Source: Streptomyces sp. Ru71 (GTDB lineage Bacteria > Actinomycetota > Actinomycetes > Streptomycetales > Streptomycetaceae). Taken from it: a stretch of DNA of 61,210 nucleotides. Within the stretch, counting starts at the first letter, position 1; each line of letters starts with the position of its first letter. The position numbers were made by a program, and so were the translations under genes. Under the pieces are notes generated by a model, which searched no databases, had not been told where the DNA came from, and worked only from the letters and a program-made list of their open reading frames with translations. Positions 25,927 to 34,264 of this stretch are shown piece after piece. The stretch lies in the NCBI RefSeq assembly GCF_002920535.1, contig NZ_PQSS01000045.1, positions 1 through 61,210 of the forward strand, written 5' to 3'.

Positions 25927-27074
25927 GTGTGACGGCAGCGAAGGGATTCACGGCGGCGGGCATCGCCGCCGGGATCAAGCAGAACGGCAACCCCGACCTG
26001 GCCCTCGTGGTCAACACCGGCCCCCGCCGCGCCGCCGCCGGCGTCTTCACCTCCAACCGCGTCAAGGCCGCCCCGGTCCTGTGGTCCGAGCAGGTCCTCA
26101 AGAGCGGGCAGCTGACCGCCGTCGTCGTCAACTCCGGCGGCGCCAACGCCTGCACCGGCCCCAAGGGCTTCCAGGACACCCACGCCACCGCGGAGAAGGT
26201 GGCCGAGGCGCTGAACATCGGTGCCGGCGAGGTGGCCGTCTGCTCCACCGGCCTCATCGGCACCCTGCTCCCCATGGACAAGGTCCTGCCCGGCGTCGAG
26301 ACCGCCGCCGCCCAGCTCTCCGAGCACGGCGGCGAGAAGGCCGCCATCGCCATCAAGACCACCGACACCGTCCACAAGACGTCCGTCGTGACGAAGGACG
26401 GCTGGACCGTCGGCGGCATGGCCAAGGGCGCCGGCATGCTCGCCCCCGGCCTCGCCACCATGCTGGTCGTCATCACCACCGACGCCGACCTCGACAGCGC
26501 CACCCTGGACCGGGCCCTGCGCGCCGCCACCAAGGTCACCTTCGACCGCGTCGACTCCGACGGCTGCATGTCCACCAACGACACCGTGCTGCTCCTCGCC
26601 TCCGGCGCCTGTGGCATCACCCCCGAGTACGCCGAGTTCGCCGAGGCCGTCCGCACCGTCTGCGACGACCTCGGCCGGCAGCTCATCGGCGACGCCGAGG
26701 GTGCCAGCAAGGACATCAAGGTCGAGGTGATCAACGCCGCGACCGAGGACGACGCCGTCGAGGTGGGCCGCTCCATCGCCCGCAACAACCTCCTCAAGTG
26801 CGCCATCCACGGCGAGGACCCCAACTGGGGCCGGGTGCTCTCCGCGATCGGCACCACCAAGGCCGCCTTCGAGCCCGACCGGCTCAACGTCGCGATCAAC
26901 GGCGTCTGGGTCTGCAAGAACGGCTCCGTCGGCGAGGACCGCGACAAGGTCGACATGCGCTACCGCGAGGTGCACATCGTCGCCGACCTCGCCGCGGGCG
27001 AGCAGACCGCCACCATCTGGACCAACGACCTCACCGCCGACTACGTCCACGAGAACAGCGCCTACTCCTCATGA
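25923..27074 (+). CDS. argJ: Bifunctional glutamate N-acetyltransferase / ornithine acetyltransferase
   Basis: Transfers acetyl from N-acetylornithine to glutamate, making the acetyl cycle of arginine synthesis; bifunctional forms can also use acetyl-CoA. 383 aa. The self-cleavage site is MAKGAGMLAPGLATMLVV, where the Thr of ATML becomes the N-terminal nucleophile of the beta chain. Substrate motifs STGLIGTLLP and GEDPNWGR are present. The GTG start overlaps the argC stop (GTGA) and the stop overlaps the argB ATG. Confidence 0.96.
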   Translation: MSVTAAKGFTAAGIAAGIKQNGNPDLALVVNTGPRRAAAGVFTSNRVKAAPVLWSEQVLKSGQLTAVVVNSGGANACTGPKGFQDTHATAEKVAEALNIGAGEVAVCSTGLIGTLLPMDKVLPGVETAAAQLSEHGGEKAAIAIKTTDTVHKTSVVTKDGWTVGGMAKGAGMLAPGLATMLVVITTDADLDSATLDRALRAATKVTFDRVDSDGCMSTNDTVLLLASGACGITPEYAEFAEAVRTVCDDLGRQLIGDAEGASKDIKVEVINAATEDDAVEVGRSIARNNLLKCAIHGEDPNWGRVLSAIGTTKAAFEPDRLNVAINGVWVCKNGSVGEDRDKVDMRYREVHIVADLAAGEQTATIWTNDLTADYVHENSAYSS

Positions 27075-27979
27075 CCACGACGCGCAAACACACGGCCCTG
27101 CCCAAGGCCCAGATCCTCATCGAGGCGCTGCCCTGGCTGACCCGGCACCACGGCAAGATCGTCGTCATCAAGTTCGGCGGCAACGCCATGGTGAACGAGG
27201 ACCTCAAGGCCGCCTTCGCCCAGGACGTCGTCTTCCTGCGCCACGCCGGCCTCAAGCCGGTCGTCGTGCACGGCGGCGGCCCCCAGATCAGCGCCGCGCT
27301 CGAAACCCACGGCATCGTCAGCGAGTTCAAGGCCGGCCTGCGGGTCACCACCGAGGACGCCATGGACGTCGTACGGATGGTGCTGGCCGGGCAGGTGCAG
27401 CGCGAGCTGGTCGGCCTGCTCAACCAGCACGGCCCGCTCGCCGTCGGCCTGACCGGCGAGGACGCGCACACCATCACCGCCACCAAGCACACCCCCGAGA
27501 TCGACGGCGAGCTGGTCGACATCGGCCGGGTCGGCGAGATCACCGGCATCGACACCGGCGCGATCGAGGCGCTGCTCGCCGACGGCCGCATCCCGGTCGT
27601 CTCGTCGATCGCCCGCTCCCAGGACGACGGACATGTCTACAACGTCAATGCTGATACGGCGGCTGCGGCACTCGCTGCGGCACTGGGCGCCGAGACGCTG
27701 ATGGTCCTCACCGACGTCGAGGGCCTCTACGAGGACTGGCCGAACTCCGACGAGGTGATCAGCCGCCTCACCGCTTCCCAACTGGAGAAGCTGCTGCCGG
27801 AGTTGAGCTCCGGCATGGTCCCGAAGATGGAGGGCTGCCTGCACGCCGTGCGCAACGGCGTGACCACCGCCCGCGTCATCGACGGCCGCGTCCAGCACTC
27901 GATCCTGCTGGAGATCTTCACCGACGAGGGCATCGGCACCATGGTCGTGCCCGACACGGACACCGAGGGGGAGTCATGA
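27071..27979 (+). CDS. argB: Acetylglutamate kinase
   Basis: Phosphorylates N-acetylglutamate. 302 aa, amino-acid-kinase fold: IVVIKFGGNAMV phosphate loop, PVVVHGGGPQISAALE, VNADTAAAALAAALGAETL and the KMEGCLHAV lysine segment. The long N-terminal helix (about 25 residues, TTTRKHTALPKAQILIEALP) before the kinase core is typical of the arginine-inhibited hexameric type, so feedback control by arginine is likely. ATGA overlaps on both sides show tight coupling in argCJBD. Confidence 0.96.
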   Translation: MTTTRKHTALPKAQILIEALPWLTRHHGKIVVIKFGGNAMVNEDLKAAFAQDVVFLRHAGLKPVVVHGGGPQISAALETHGIVSEFKAGLRVTTEDAMDVVRMVLAGQVQRELVGLLNQHGPLAVGLTGEDAHTITATKHTPEIDGELVDIGRVGEITGIDTGAIEALLADGRIPVVSSIARSQDDGHVYNVNADTAAAALAAALGAETLMVLTDVEGLYEDWPNSDEVISRLTASQLEKLLPELSSGMVPKMEGCLHAVRNGVTTARVIDGRVQHSILLEIFTDEGIGTMVVPDTDTEGES

Positions 27980-29172
27980 GCAACCAGGAGATGACCGCGC
28001 GGTGGCAGGGCGCGCTCATGAACAACTACGGCACCCCCCGCCTGCCCCTCGTGCGCGGCGAGGGCACGCGGGTGTGGGACGCCGACGACAACAGCTACCT
28101 GGACTTCGTCGGCGGCATCGCCACCAACGCGCTCGGCCACGCCCACCCCGCCATCGTCGAGGCCGTCAGCCGGCAGATCGGCTCCCTGGGCCACATCTCC
28201 AACTTCTTCATGGCCGAGCCCACGGTCGCGCTCGCCGAGCGGCTGCTGACGCTGTTCGGCCGCGAGGGCCGGGTCTTCTTCTGCAACTCCGGCGCCGAGG
28301 CCAACGAGGCCGCCTTCAAGATCGGCCGGCTCACCGGGCGCACCCACGTCGTCGCCACCGACGGCGGCTTCCACGGCCGCACCATGGGCGCCCTGGCCCT
28401 CACCGGCCAGCCCGCCAAGCAGGACCCCTTCCGGCCGCTGCCCGGCGACGTCACCCACGTGCCCTACGGCGACGCGCAGGCGCTCGCGGCGGCCGTGACC
28501 GAGGAGACCGCCCTCGTCGTCATCGAGCCCATCCAGGGCGAGAACGGCGTCGTCGTCCCGCCCGCCGGCTATCTGAAGGCGGCCCGCGCGATCACCGCGG
28601 CCACCGGCGCGCTGCTCGTCCTGGACGAGGTGCAGACCGGCGTCGGCCGCACCGGCCACTGGTTCGCCTACCAGGCCCACGAGGGCGTCCTGCCCGACAT
28701 CGTCACCCTCGCCAAGCAGCTCGGCGGCGGCCTGCCGCTCGGCGCGACCGTCGCCTTCGGACGGGCCGCGGAACTGCTCCAGCCCGGCCACCACGGCACC
28801 ACCTTCGGCGGCAACCCGGTCGCCTGCGCCGCCGGCCTCGCCGTCCTCGACACCATCGCGGACGAGGGCCTGCTGGAGAACGTCAAGCGGCAGGGCGAGA
28901 AGCTGCGCACCGGAATCGAGGCGCTCGGCCACCCCTTGATCGGTCATGTCCGGGGAGCGGGACTCCTCCTGGGTATCGTGCTCACCGGGCCGCACGCGCA
29001 GCAGGTGCAGCAGGCGGCCCAGGAGGCCGGGTTCCTGGTGAACGCGCCCGCCCCCGACGTCGTACGGCTGATGCCGGCTCTGAACCTGGGCGACGACGAG
29101 GTGGAGGCGTTCCTCGGGGCGTTGCCCGGCATCCTCGCGCAGGTGAACGGGGACGGACGAGCCGGAGAATGA
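27976..29172 (+). CDS. argD: Acetylornithine aminotransferase
   Basis: Class III PLP-dependent aminotransferase converting N-acetylglutamate semialdehyde to N-acetylornithine, 398 aa. Signatures are LDFVGGIATNALGHAHP, FCNSGAEANEAAFKIGR, the LVLDEVQTGVGRTG aspartate motif and the cofactor lysine in VTLAKQLGGGLPLGA. Starts within the end of argB; argR follows seven bases after the stop. Confidence 0.96.
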   Translation: MSNQEMTARWQGALMNNYGTPRLPLVRGEGTRVWDADDNSYLDFVGGIATNALGHAHPAIVEAVSRQIGSLGHISNFFMAEPTVALAERLLTLFGREGRVFFCNSGAEANEAAFKIGRLTGRTHVVATDGGFHGRTMGALALTGQPAKQDPFRPLPGDVTHVPYGDAQALAAAVTEETALVVIEPIQGENGVVVPPAGYLKAARAITAATGALLVLDEVQTGVGRTGHWFAYQAHEGVLPDIVTLAKQLGGGLPLGATVAFGRAAELLQPGHHGTTFGGNPVACAAGLAVLDTIADEGLLENVKRQGEKLRTGIEALGHPLIGHVRGAGLLLGIVLTGPHAQQVQQAAQEAGFLVNAPAPDVVRLMPALNLGDDEVEAFLGALPGILAQVNGDGRAGE

Positions 29173-29179
29173 GACGACG

Positions 29180-29722
29180 ATGAGCCAGGCGCAGGACCAC
29201 GGGAACGGGCTCGCCGGGCCTGCCGTGCCGCAGACCCGCACCGCCCGCCACCGACGGATCGTGGACATCCTCAACCGGCAGCCGGTGCGCTCGCAGAGCC
29301 AGTTGGCGAAGCTCCTCGCGGACGACGGGCTGAGCGTCACGCAGGCGACGCTCTCCCGCGACCTCGACGAGCTGAACGCGGTGAAGATCCGCAACACCGA
29401 CGGCGACCTGATCTACGCGGTGCCGAGCGAGGGCGGCTTCCGCACGCCCCGCGCCCCGCTGGGCGAGTCGGCGAAGGAAGAGCGGATGCGGCGGCTGTCG
29501 CAGGAGCTGCTGATCTCCGCGGAGGCCTCGGCGAACCTCGTGGTGCTGCGCACCCCTCCGGGGGCGGCCCAGTTCCTGGCCTCGGCCATCGACCAGGCCG
29601 AACTGCACGACATCCTCGGCACCATCGCCGGTGACGACACCCTGCTGCTGATCAGCCGCGACCCGACCGGGGGCCAGGCACTGGCGGATCATCTGCTGAG
29701 GCTGGCACAGAACGGGCACTGA
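29180..29722 (+). CDS. argR: Arginine repressor
   Basis: 180 aa hexameric regulator. The N-terminal winged-helix domain (RTARHRRIVDILNRQPVRSQ, LLADDGLSVTQATLSRDLDE) binds ARG boxes; the C-terminal arginine-binding oligomerisation domain has SANLVVLRTPPGAAQFLASA and GTIAGDDTLLLISRDPTGG. It is the last gene of argCJBDR, so it represses its own operon, and should also act on argG in this window. A small hairpin (CCCC...GGGG) follows the stop at about 29724-29740. Confidence 0.95.
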   Translation: MSQAQDHGNGLAGPAVPQTRTARHRRIVDILNRQPVRSQSQLAKLLADDGLSVTQATLSRDLDELNAVKIRNTDGDLIYAVPSEGGFRTPRAPLGESAKEERMRRLSQELLISAEASANLVVLRTPPGAAQFLASAIDQAELHDILGTIAGDDTLLLISRDPTGGQALADHLLRLAQNGH

Positions 29723-29761
29723 GCCCCTGCAGCCGGGGGCCCGTCGGCGGAGAATGGTCAT

Positions 29762-30406
29762 GTGATCTTCCGCGGCGGGCGGGCAATCTCCTGGCGGCGG
29801 CCGGCCGTATACAGAGGTGTGTCGGGTTTCCGGTTCCCCGTGGGCCGCCTCCCGGACGAGGCCCTGCTGTCCGGGCTGGCCACCGGTGATCCGGAACTCG
29901 CCGTCACCTTCGTACGGAGGTTCCAGCACCGGGTCTTCGGTGTGGCCATGGCCGTCACCAGGGACCCACAGCTCGCGGAGGACATCGCCCAGCAGACGTT
30001 CGAGCGTGCGTGGCGTCATGCGCAGATCTACGACTCGCGCCGCGGATCGGTCACGACCTGGCTGACGACCATCGCGCACAACCTCGCCATCGATGCCGTC
30101 CGTGCGCGGCGGACGGAGCCGGTGGCACCCGAGGACCTCGACGCCCTCCTCGGCGTCGTCACCGAGACCCCCGAGCGCTGGGCACTGGTCGACGAGGCCT
30201 CGGCCCAGCTGAGGGCCGCCGTGGCGCGGCTGCCGCGGGAGCAGGCCCGTGCGCTGGTGATGGCGGGCATCTACGGAATGACGGCCCAGCAGATCGCCGA
30301 CGCGGAGGCGATCCCGCTCGGCACGGCCAAGACGAGGATCAGGGCAGCGATGGCGAAGCTGCGCACCACACTCGGGTCTCCGGAGCGAGGCGGCCATGGC
30401 CAGTGA
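29762..30406 (+). CDS. ECF-type RNA polymerase sigma factor
   Basis: Extracytoplasmic-function sigma factor, 214 aa. Region 2 is DPQLAEDIAQQTFERAWRHA followed by GSVTTWLTTIAHNLAIDAVR; region 4 is LPREQARALVMAGIYGMTAQ followed by ADAEAIPLGTAKTRIRAAMA. The GTG start has GGAGA seven bases upstream; a second GTG at 29819 is a possible alternative. It overlaps the downstream anti-sigma gene by 11 bases, the standard arrangement for a sigma factor held inactive by its partner. Targets are unknown. Confidence 0.9.
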   Translation: MIFRGGRAISWRRPAVYRGVSGFRFPVGRLPDEALLSGLATGDPELAVTFVRRFQHRVFGVAMAVTRDPQLAEDIAQQTFERAWRHAQIYDSRRGSVTTWLTTIAHNLAIDAVRARRTEPVAPEDLDALLGVVTETPERWALVDEASAQLRAAVARLPREQARALVMAGIYGMTAQQIADAEAIPLGTAKTRIRAAMAKLRTTLGSPERGGHGQ

Positions 30407-31166
30407 CACCACCTGCGACATGCTGCGGGAGTACGACGCCGAACTGGCGCTCGGCATACTGTCCGGCCGGCAGCGGGCGGAGGCGGTCGGCCATCTGGAG
30501 CGGTGCGCCGGCTGCCGGGAACACGTGCGGCAACTGACCCTCGTCGGCGACCGGCTGGTCGGCCTGCTGCCGGACTGTGAGCCGCCGCTCGGCTTCGAGA
30601 CCCGTCTGGCGCGCAGGCTGCCGCAGGAGGCGACGGCGTACGAGGGCCGGCCGAGCGCCCGCGGGGACCCGCACCGCCTGCGGGGGCGCGTGCGCCGGAC
30701 CCGGCTGCGGCTCCTGGCGGTCGCGGCGGCGTTCGCGGTCGCCTTCGGATTCGCCGGCTGGGCGGTCGGCACGACCGTGGACCAGGGCACGGCCACCGCC
30801 CCGATCGCCACCGAGTCCGAGGCGGTGCTGGTCGGGGACATGACCTCGGCCGACGTGGCGCGGGGCGATCAGCCCGTCGGCGAGGTCTACGCCCATCCCG
30901 GCTCCCCCGGCTGGATCTTCGTCTCCGTCGATCTCGGCGGCCGGGCCGGCGCGTACGACGGCCGGGTCGACTGCCTCCTGGAGCGGTCGGACGGCACGGC
31001 CGTCAGGGTCGGTGCCTTCACCCTGCGCGACGGACGCGGATACTGGGGCGTGGCCGCCCACGTCGACCCCACGGTCCTCTCCGGCGCCCGCCTGACGTCC
31101 CCGGACGGCACGGTCCTCGCCACCGCCCACCTGCAGACACGCCACGTCGTGGTCCCCGCGGACTGA
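30396..31166 (+). CDS. Membrane-anchored zinc anti-sigma factor
   Basis: 256 aa. The N-terminal anti-sigma domain has the zinc motif His33-x3-Cys37-x2-Cys40 (GHLERCAGC), a membrane helix at about residues 103-125 (RLLAVAAAFAVAFGFAGWAV) and an outward beta-rich domain (GWIFVSVDLGG, ERSDGTAVRVGAFTL, GYWGVAAHV). The Cys/His motif may make release redox-sensitive, as in ZAS proteins; the outer domain may instead sense envelope state. Co-translated with the sigma gene; convergent with the kinase gene 16 bases away. Confidence 0.88.
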   Translation: MASDTTCDMLREYDAELALGILSGRQRAEAVGHLERCAGCREHVRQLTLVGDRLVGLLPDCEPPLGFETRLARRLPQEATAYEGRPSARGDPHRLRGRVRRTRLRLLAVAAAFAVAFGFAGWAVGTTVDQGTATAPIATESEAVLVGDMTSADVARGDQPVGEVYAHPGSPGWIFVSVDLGGRAGAYDGRVDCLLERSDGTAVRVGAFTLRDGRGYWGVAAHVDPTVLSGARLTSPDGTVLATAHLQTRHVVVPAD

Positions 31167-31182
31167 GACACGGCCGCCCGGC

Positions 31183-32061
31183 TCAGCCGGGGGGCTGCCC
31201 CTCGCCCACGACCGACTCCAGCGCGGCGGCCAGCTCGGCGACCGTCGGCCGGGCGGCCGGGTCCGGCCGCAGACAGGCGTCGACGGCGGCGGCGAGCGGG
31301 GCCGGCAGCCGCCGCCGGGAGCGGACCGGTGGGGCGCTCAGCTCCGCCTGCGGATACCACTCGTCCTGGCTGTCCGCGTCCCGGCCGTCCGCCGCGCCCG
31401 CTCGCTTGCCGCAGTCGAACGGCAGGTCGTCGCAGGCCACCTCGAACAGGGTGACGCCGATGCCCCAGACATCGGCGGCGGCCGTGAGCGGCCCGCCGCG
31501 CGCCTGTTCCGGGGACAGATAGCAGCAGGTGCCGAGCCCGGCGGGGGCGGGCCCGGGCGGCCGGGCGACGCTCAGGTCCAGCACCTTGGCATGACCGCGG
31601 TCCACCACCACGTTGGACGGCTTGAGGTCCAGGTGCAGCAGGCCCCGGCCGTGCAGATAGTGGACGGCGGAACACAGCTGGACGCCGAGGAGCGCCACGT
31701 CGGTGGCGGCCGGCCGGCGCCGCAGCCGGTCCAGCAGGTGGGACAGCGTCTCCCCGGTCAGCGTCTCCAGGACGACCAGGGGCTCGGGCGACTCGAAGGT
31801 CTCGTAGCCGCGCACCAGGTGCGGATGCGTGAAGTCCCGCAGCCACCGGCCCTCCCGCAGCAGCCGTGCCCGCAGCCGCTCCTCGCCCCGCCGGTCGGGA
31901 CGCACCACCTTGATCACACACCGGCAGGCCCGCTCCTCGCTCCAGGCGTCGTACACGTCGAGCCAGCCCGTGCGGGTCAGCGGCGCCAGGATCTCGTAGC
32001 CCGGGACCGGCCGGGTGCCCGGTGCCAGGGGCGGGGCCTCGCCGGGCGCGGTGACGCTCAT
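31183..32061 (-). CDS. Soluble Hanks-type serine/threonine protein kinase
   Basis: 292 aa kinase domain without a membrane segment or sensor domain. Key residues: Lys51 in CVIKVVR, catalytic Asp145 and Asn150 in HLDLKPSN (the Arg of HRD is Leu), and Asp162 in DLSVARPPG where DFG is usual. The glycine-rich loop is degenerate (LTRTGWLDVYDA). Catalytic Lys, Asp, Asn and metal Asp are all kept, so activity is likely. It ends PTVAELAAALESVVG. Its ATG overlaps the stop of the ABC-exporter gene (ATGA), so the two are coupled; the target may be the exporter or the small upstream peptide. Confidence 0.87.
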   Translation of the reverse strand: MSVTAPGEAPPLAPGTRPVPGYEILAPLTRTGWLDVYDAWSEERACRCVIKVVRPDRRGEERLRARLLREGRWLRDFTHPHLVRGYETFESPEPLVVLETLTGETLSHLLDRLRRRPAATDVALLGVQLCSAVHYLHGRGLLHLDLKPSNVVVDRGHAKVLDLSVARPPGPAPAGLGTCCYLSPEQARGGPLTAAADVWGIGVTLFEVACDDLPFDCGKRAGAADGRDADSQDEWYPQAELSAPPVRSRRRLPAPLAAAVDACLRPDPAARPTVAELAAALESVVGEGQPPG

Positions 32062-33893
32062 GACGGCACCGTCCCCGCCGGGTGGGTGCCGGTCACGGCA
32101 CTGAGCCGGTGCAGCCGTGCGTACGTCCCGTCGCGCGCGAGGAGGTCGTCGTGGGCGCCGAGTTCGACGACCCGGCCGTGGTCGAGCACCACGATGCGGG
32201 TGGCGTCGCGGACGGTCAGCAGGTTGTGCGAGATGACGATGGTCGTGCGCCCGGCCATGAGCCGGCGCAGCGGGTCCATGATCCGCCGGCCCGAGCGGGC
32301 GTCGAGCCCGGTGGTCGGTTCGTCCAGCAGCAGTACGGGAGCGTCCCTGATCATCGCCCGGGCGATCGCCAGACGCTGGCACTGCCCGCCGGACAGGGTG
32401 CGGCCGCGCTGGCCGACCATCGTGTCGTAGCCCTCCGGGAGCCGTTCGACGAACTCGTGCGCGTCCGCGGCGCGCGCCGCCGCGACGATGTCCGCATCCG
32501 TCGCCCCGGGCCGGCCGTAGGCGATGTTCTCCCGCACGGTGCCGTGGAAGACCAGCGTCTCCTGCAGCACCACCGCGACGCTCTCCCGCACGTCGGACAG
32601 GCGCAGCCGGCGCAGGTCGACGCCGTCGAGGCGGACCGCGCCCCGGTCGGGGTCGTAGAACCGCAGCTGGAGCTTGGCGATGGTCGACTTGCCGGCGCCG
32701 CTGGCCCCGACCAGCGCCAGCGTCTCCCCGGGCGCCACATGGAAGGACACCTCCGACAGGGCCGGGCAGGAGGTGCCGGGGTAGCTGAAGCAGACGCCGT
32801 CGAACTCCACCTCGCCCCGCGCCCGGCCGATGTGCCGGGGATGCGCGGCGTCGGCGACCTGCGGCCGCTGGTCCAGCAGTTCGATGATCCGCTCGGCCGA
32901 GGCGGACGCCGTGTAGAAGGTGGTGCCGAGGCGGGACAGGCCGCGCACCGGGCTGTACATCTTGCCGATCAGCGCCAGGAAGACCAGCAGCTCGCCCAGC
33001 GTGAGGTGCCCCTGGGCGAGCTTCCAGGTGCCCAGGCCCATGACCGCGAGGCCGCCGGACACCTCGATGATCTCCACCACGGGCCCGTACACGGCGCGGA
33101 TCCGGGCCGACGCCATCGACGCCCGGAACCTGCCGAGGTTCTCCCGCTCGAACCGCTGCTGCTCCCAACCCTGCCGGTTGTACGCCTGCACCAGGGCGAC
33201 GTTGCCCAGCGACTCCTCGGCGATCGCGCTGATCGAGCCGCTGCGGCGCCTGCGCTCGCGCGAGGCCTTCTTGATCAGCCGTGAGAAGTGCCGCGCGGCG
33301 CCCCAGAACAGCGGCACGATGACCAGGGCGAGCAGGGTCAGGTCCCATTGCAGGTAGAACAGCAGGCCGAGGAAGACGCCCAGGCGGATCACGTAGTACA
33401 GGGCGTCCGCCACCCCGGACAGCAGGAAGGTCTCGACCGCGTCGACATCGCCCGTGACCCGGGACAGCACGTCTCCGAGCCGCCGCCGCTCGAAGAAGCC
33501 GAGCGACAGCCCCTGGACGTGCCGGAAGACATCGGCGCGCAGCGAGAGCAGAAACCGTTCGCTGACCCAGGTGGACGTGACGCCGTCGGCGAATCCCAGC
33601 ACGCCGGAGCAGATGATCAGGCCCAGATAGGCCGGTGCGATCCACAGGAACGGCTTCAGGTCCCGGGGAACGAGCACATCGTCCACGACGATCTTGAACA
33701 GCCAGATCTCGGCGGCGTCGACGACGGGGCCGACCAGGCTGAACACGACCATGGGCACGAGCCAGCGCCGGCCACCGCGGGTGTACGGCCAGAACCGCCG
33801 GAACACCTCCAGCGGAGGCAGGGCGGGTGCGGCCGCGACCACGGCGTCGGAGGACTCGCTCACCGACAGCAGACGCCGCAGGACGTGCACCAT
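32058..33893 (-). CDS. ABC exporter, fused permease and ATPase
   Basis: 611 aa half-transporter. The type 1 exporter membrane domain has about six helices (residues 40-320, e.g. VFSLVGPVVDAAEIWLFKIV and LLFYLQWDLTLLALVIVPLF), followed by the ATPase with Walker A GASGAGKST, signature LSGGQ, Walker B VLLLDEPTTGLD and H-loop ISHNL. There is no C39 peptidase domain, so it would not cut a leader itself. It lies between a 47-residue peptide gene and a kinase gene on the same strand. The start is uncertain; the ATG at 33893 has only a weak ribosome site. A strong hairpin sits between the peptide gene and this gene. Confidence 0.92.
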   Translation of the reverse strand: MVHVLRRLLSVSESSDAVVAAAPALPPLEVFRRFWPYTRGGRRWLVPMVVFSLVGPVVDAAEIWLFKIVVDDVLVPRDLKPFLWIAPAYLGLIICSGVLGFADGVTSTWVSERFLLSLRADVFRHVQGLSLGFFERRRLGDVLSRVTGDVDAVETFLLSGVADALYYVIRLGVFLGLLFYLQWDLTLLALVIVPLFWGAARHFSRLIKKASRERRRRSGSISAIAEESLGNVALVQAYNRQGWEQQRFERENLGRFRASMASARIRAVYGPVVEIIEVSGGLAVMGLGTWKLAQGHLTLGELLVFLALIGKMYSPVRGLSRLGTTFYTASASAERIIELLDQRPQVADAAHPRHIGRARGEVEFDGVCFSYPGTSCPALSEVSFHVAPGETLALVGASGAGKSTIAKLQLRFYDPDRGAVRLDGVDLRRLRLSDVRESVAVVLQETLVFHGTVRENIAYGRPGATDADIVAAARAADAHEFVERLPEGYDTMVGQRGRTLSGGQCQRLAIARAMIRDAPVLLLDEPTTGLDARSGRRIMDPLRRLMAGRTTIVISHNLLTVRDATRIVVLDHGRVVELGAHDDLLARDGTYARLHRLSAVTGTHPAGTVPS

Positions 33894-33921
33894 GGCAGGC
33901 GTACCCAGGGGCCGGACGGTG

Positions 33922-33955
33922 GAGCGGACCGGGTCCTTGGATCTCCGGTCCGCTC
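33922..33955 (-). terminator. Hairpin between peptide gene and exporter gene
   Basis: GAGCGGACCGG (33922-33932) and CCGGTCCGCTC (33945-33955) are perfect 11-bp arms with a 12-base loop and no T run. Placed between a small highly translatable gene and its transporter, it could be a partial terminator or a 3' end stabiliser that keeps peptide mRNA in excess. Confidence 0.65.
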
Positions 33956-33974
33956 GACCGCCGTAGGGAATCGG

Positions 33975-34118
33975 TTACTTGCGGCCGTGACCGTGGCTGC
34001 TGGTGCTGCTGCTCTTGTGGCCGTGACGGTGCCCATGCCGCGTGGAGGTGGTGGTGGTCGAGGTGTCCTTCCTCTTCTTGTGGTGCTTGGCGGGCATGAG
34101 AGCGGTGAAGATTGCCAT
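33975..34118 (-). CDS. Small His/Ser/Thr-rich basic peptide
   Basis: 47 aa, not recognised. It starts MAIFTALMPAKHHKKRKD, then a Ser/Thr run (T19-T26), RHGHRHGHK (27-35), a second Ser/Thr run (36-41) and ends HGHGRK. Eight of 47 residues are His and fifteen are Ser or Thr; there is no Cys, no Asp except residue 18 and no Glu. The ribosome site is near-perfect (AGGAGG six bases before ATG), strong support that it is translated. The HGH repeats could bind metal and the Ser/Thr runs could be kinase targets. It precedes the ABC exporter and kinase on the same strand. Alternatives are a nucleic-acid-binding peptide or an exported, modified peptide. Confidence 0.68.
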   Translation of the reverse strand: MAIFTALMPAKHHKKRKDTSTTTTSTRHGHRHGHKSSSTSSHGHGRK

Positions 34119-34170
34119 TCCGTTCCTCCTGAAAAGTGCTCACTGGGGATACGGCCCAGGGCGGACGGTG

Positions 34171-34200
34171 GATGGCGTTCCTCGGTAAAAGATGGCGTTC
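34171..34200 (-). promoter_or_regulatory. Direct repeats upstream of the peptide gene
   Basis: GATGGCGTTC occurs exactly at 34171-34180 and 34191-34200, a 20-bp pitch (two helical turns), in an unusually A-rich patch (34184-34235). Same-face spacing suggests a regulator binding site upstream of the minus-strand peptide gene. No convincing -35/-10 pair was found. Confidence 0.5.
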
Positions 34201-34264
34201 TGCGGCAAAAAAGGAAAAAGTCGTTTCCCGATGCCCGTGCCCGGCGGACGATGGGGACCCGGCG

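Noticed and set aside
33975..34118. Calling the small peptide a lanthipeptide or bacteriocin precursor
   Set aside because: No Cys, no LanM/LanL/LanC-like cyclase, no dedicated peptidase and no Gly-Gly leader; only a neutral description is justified.
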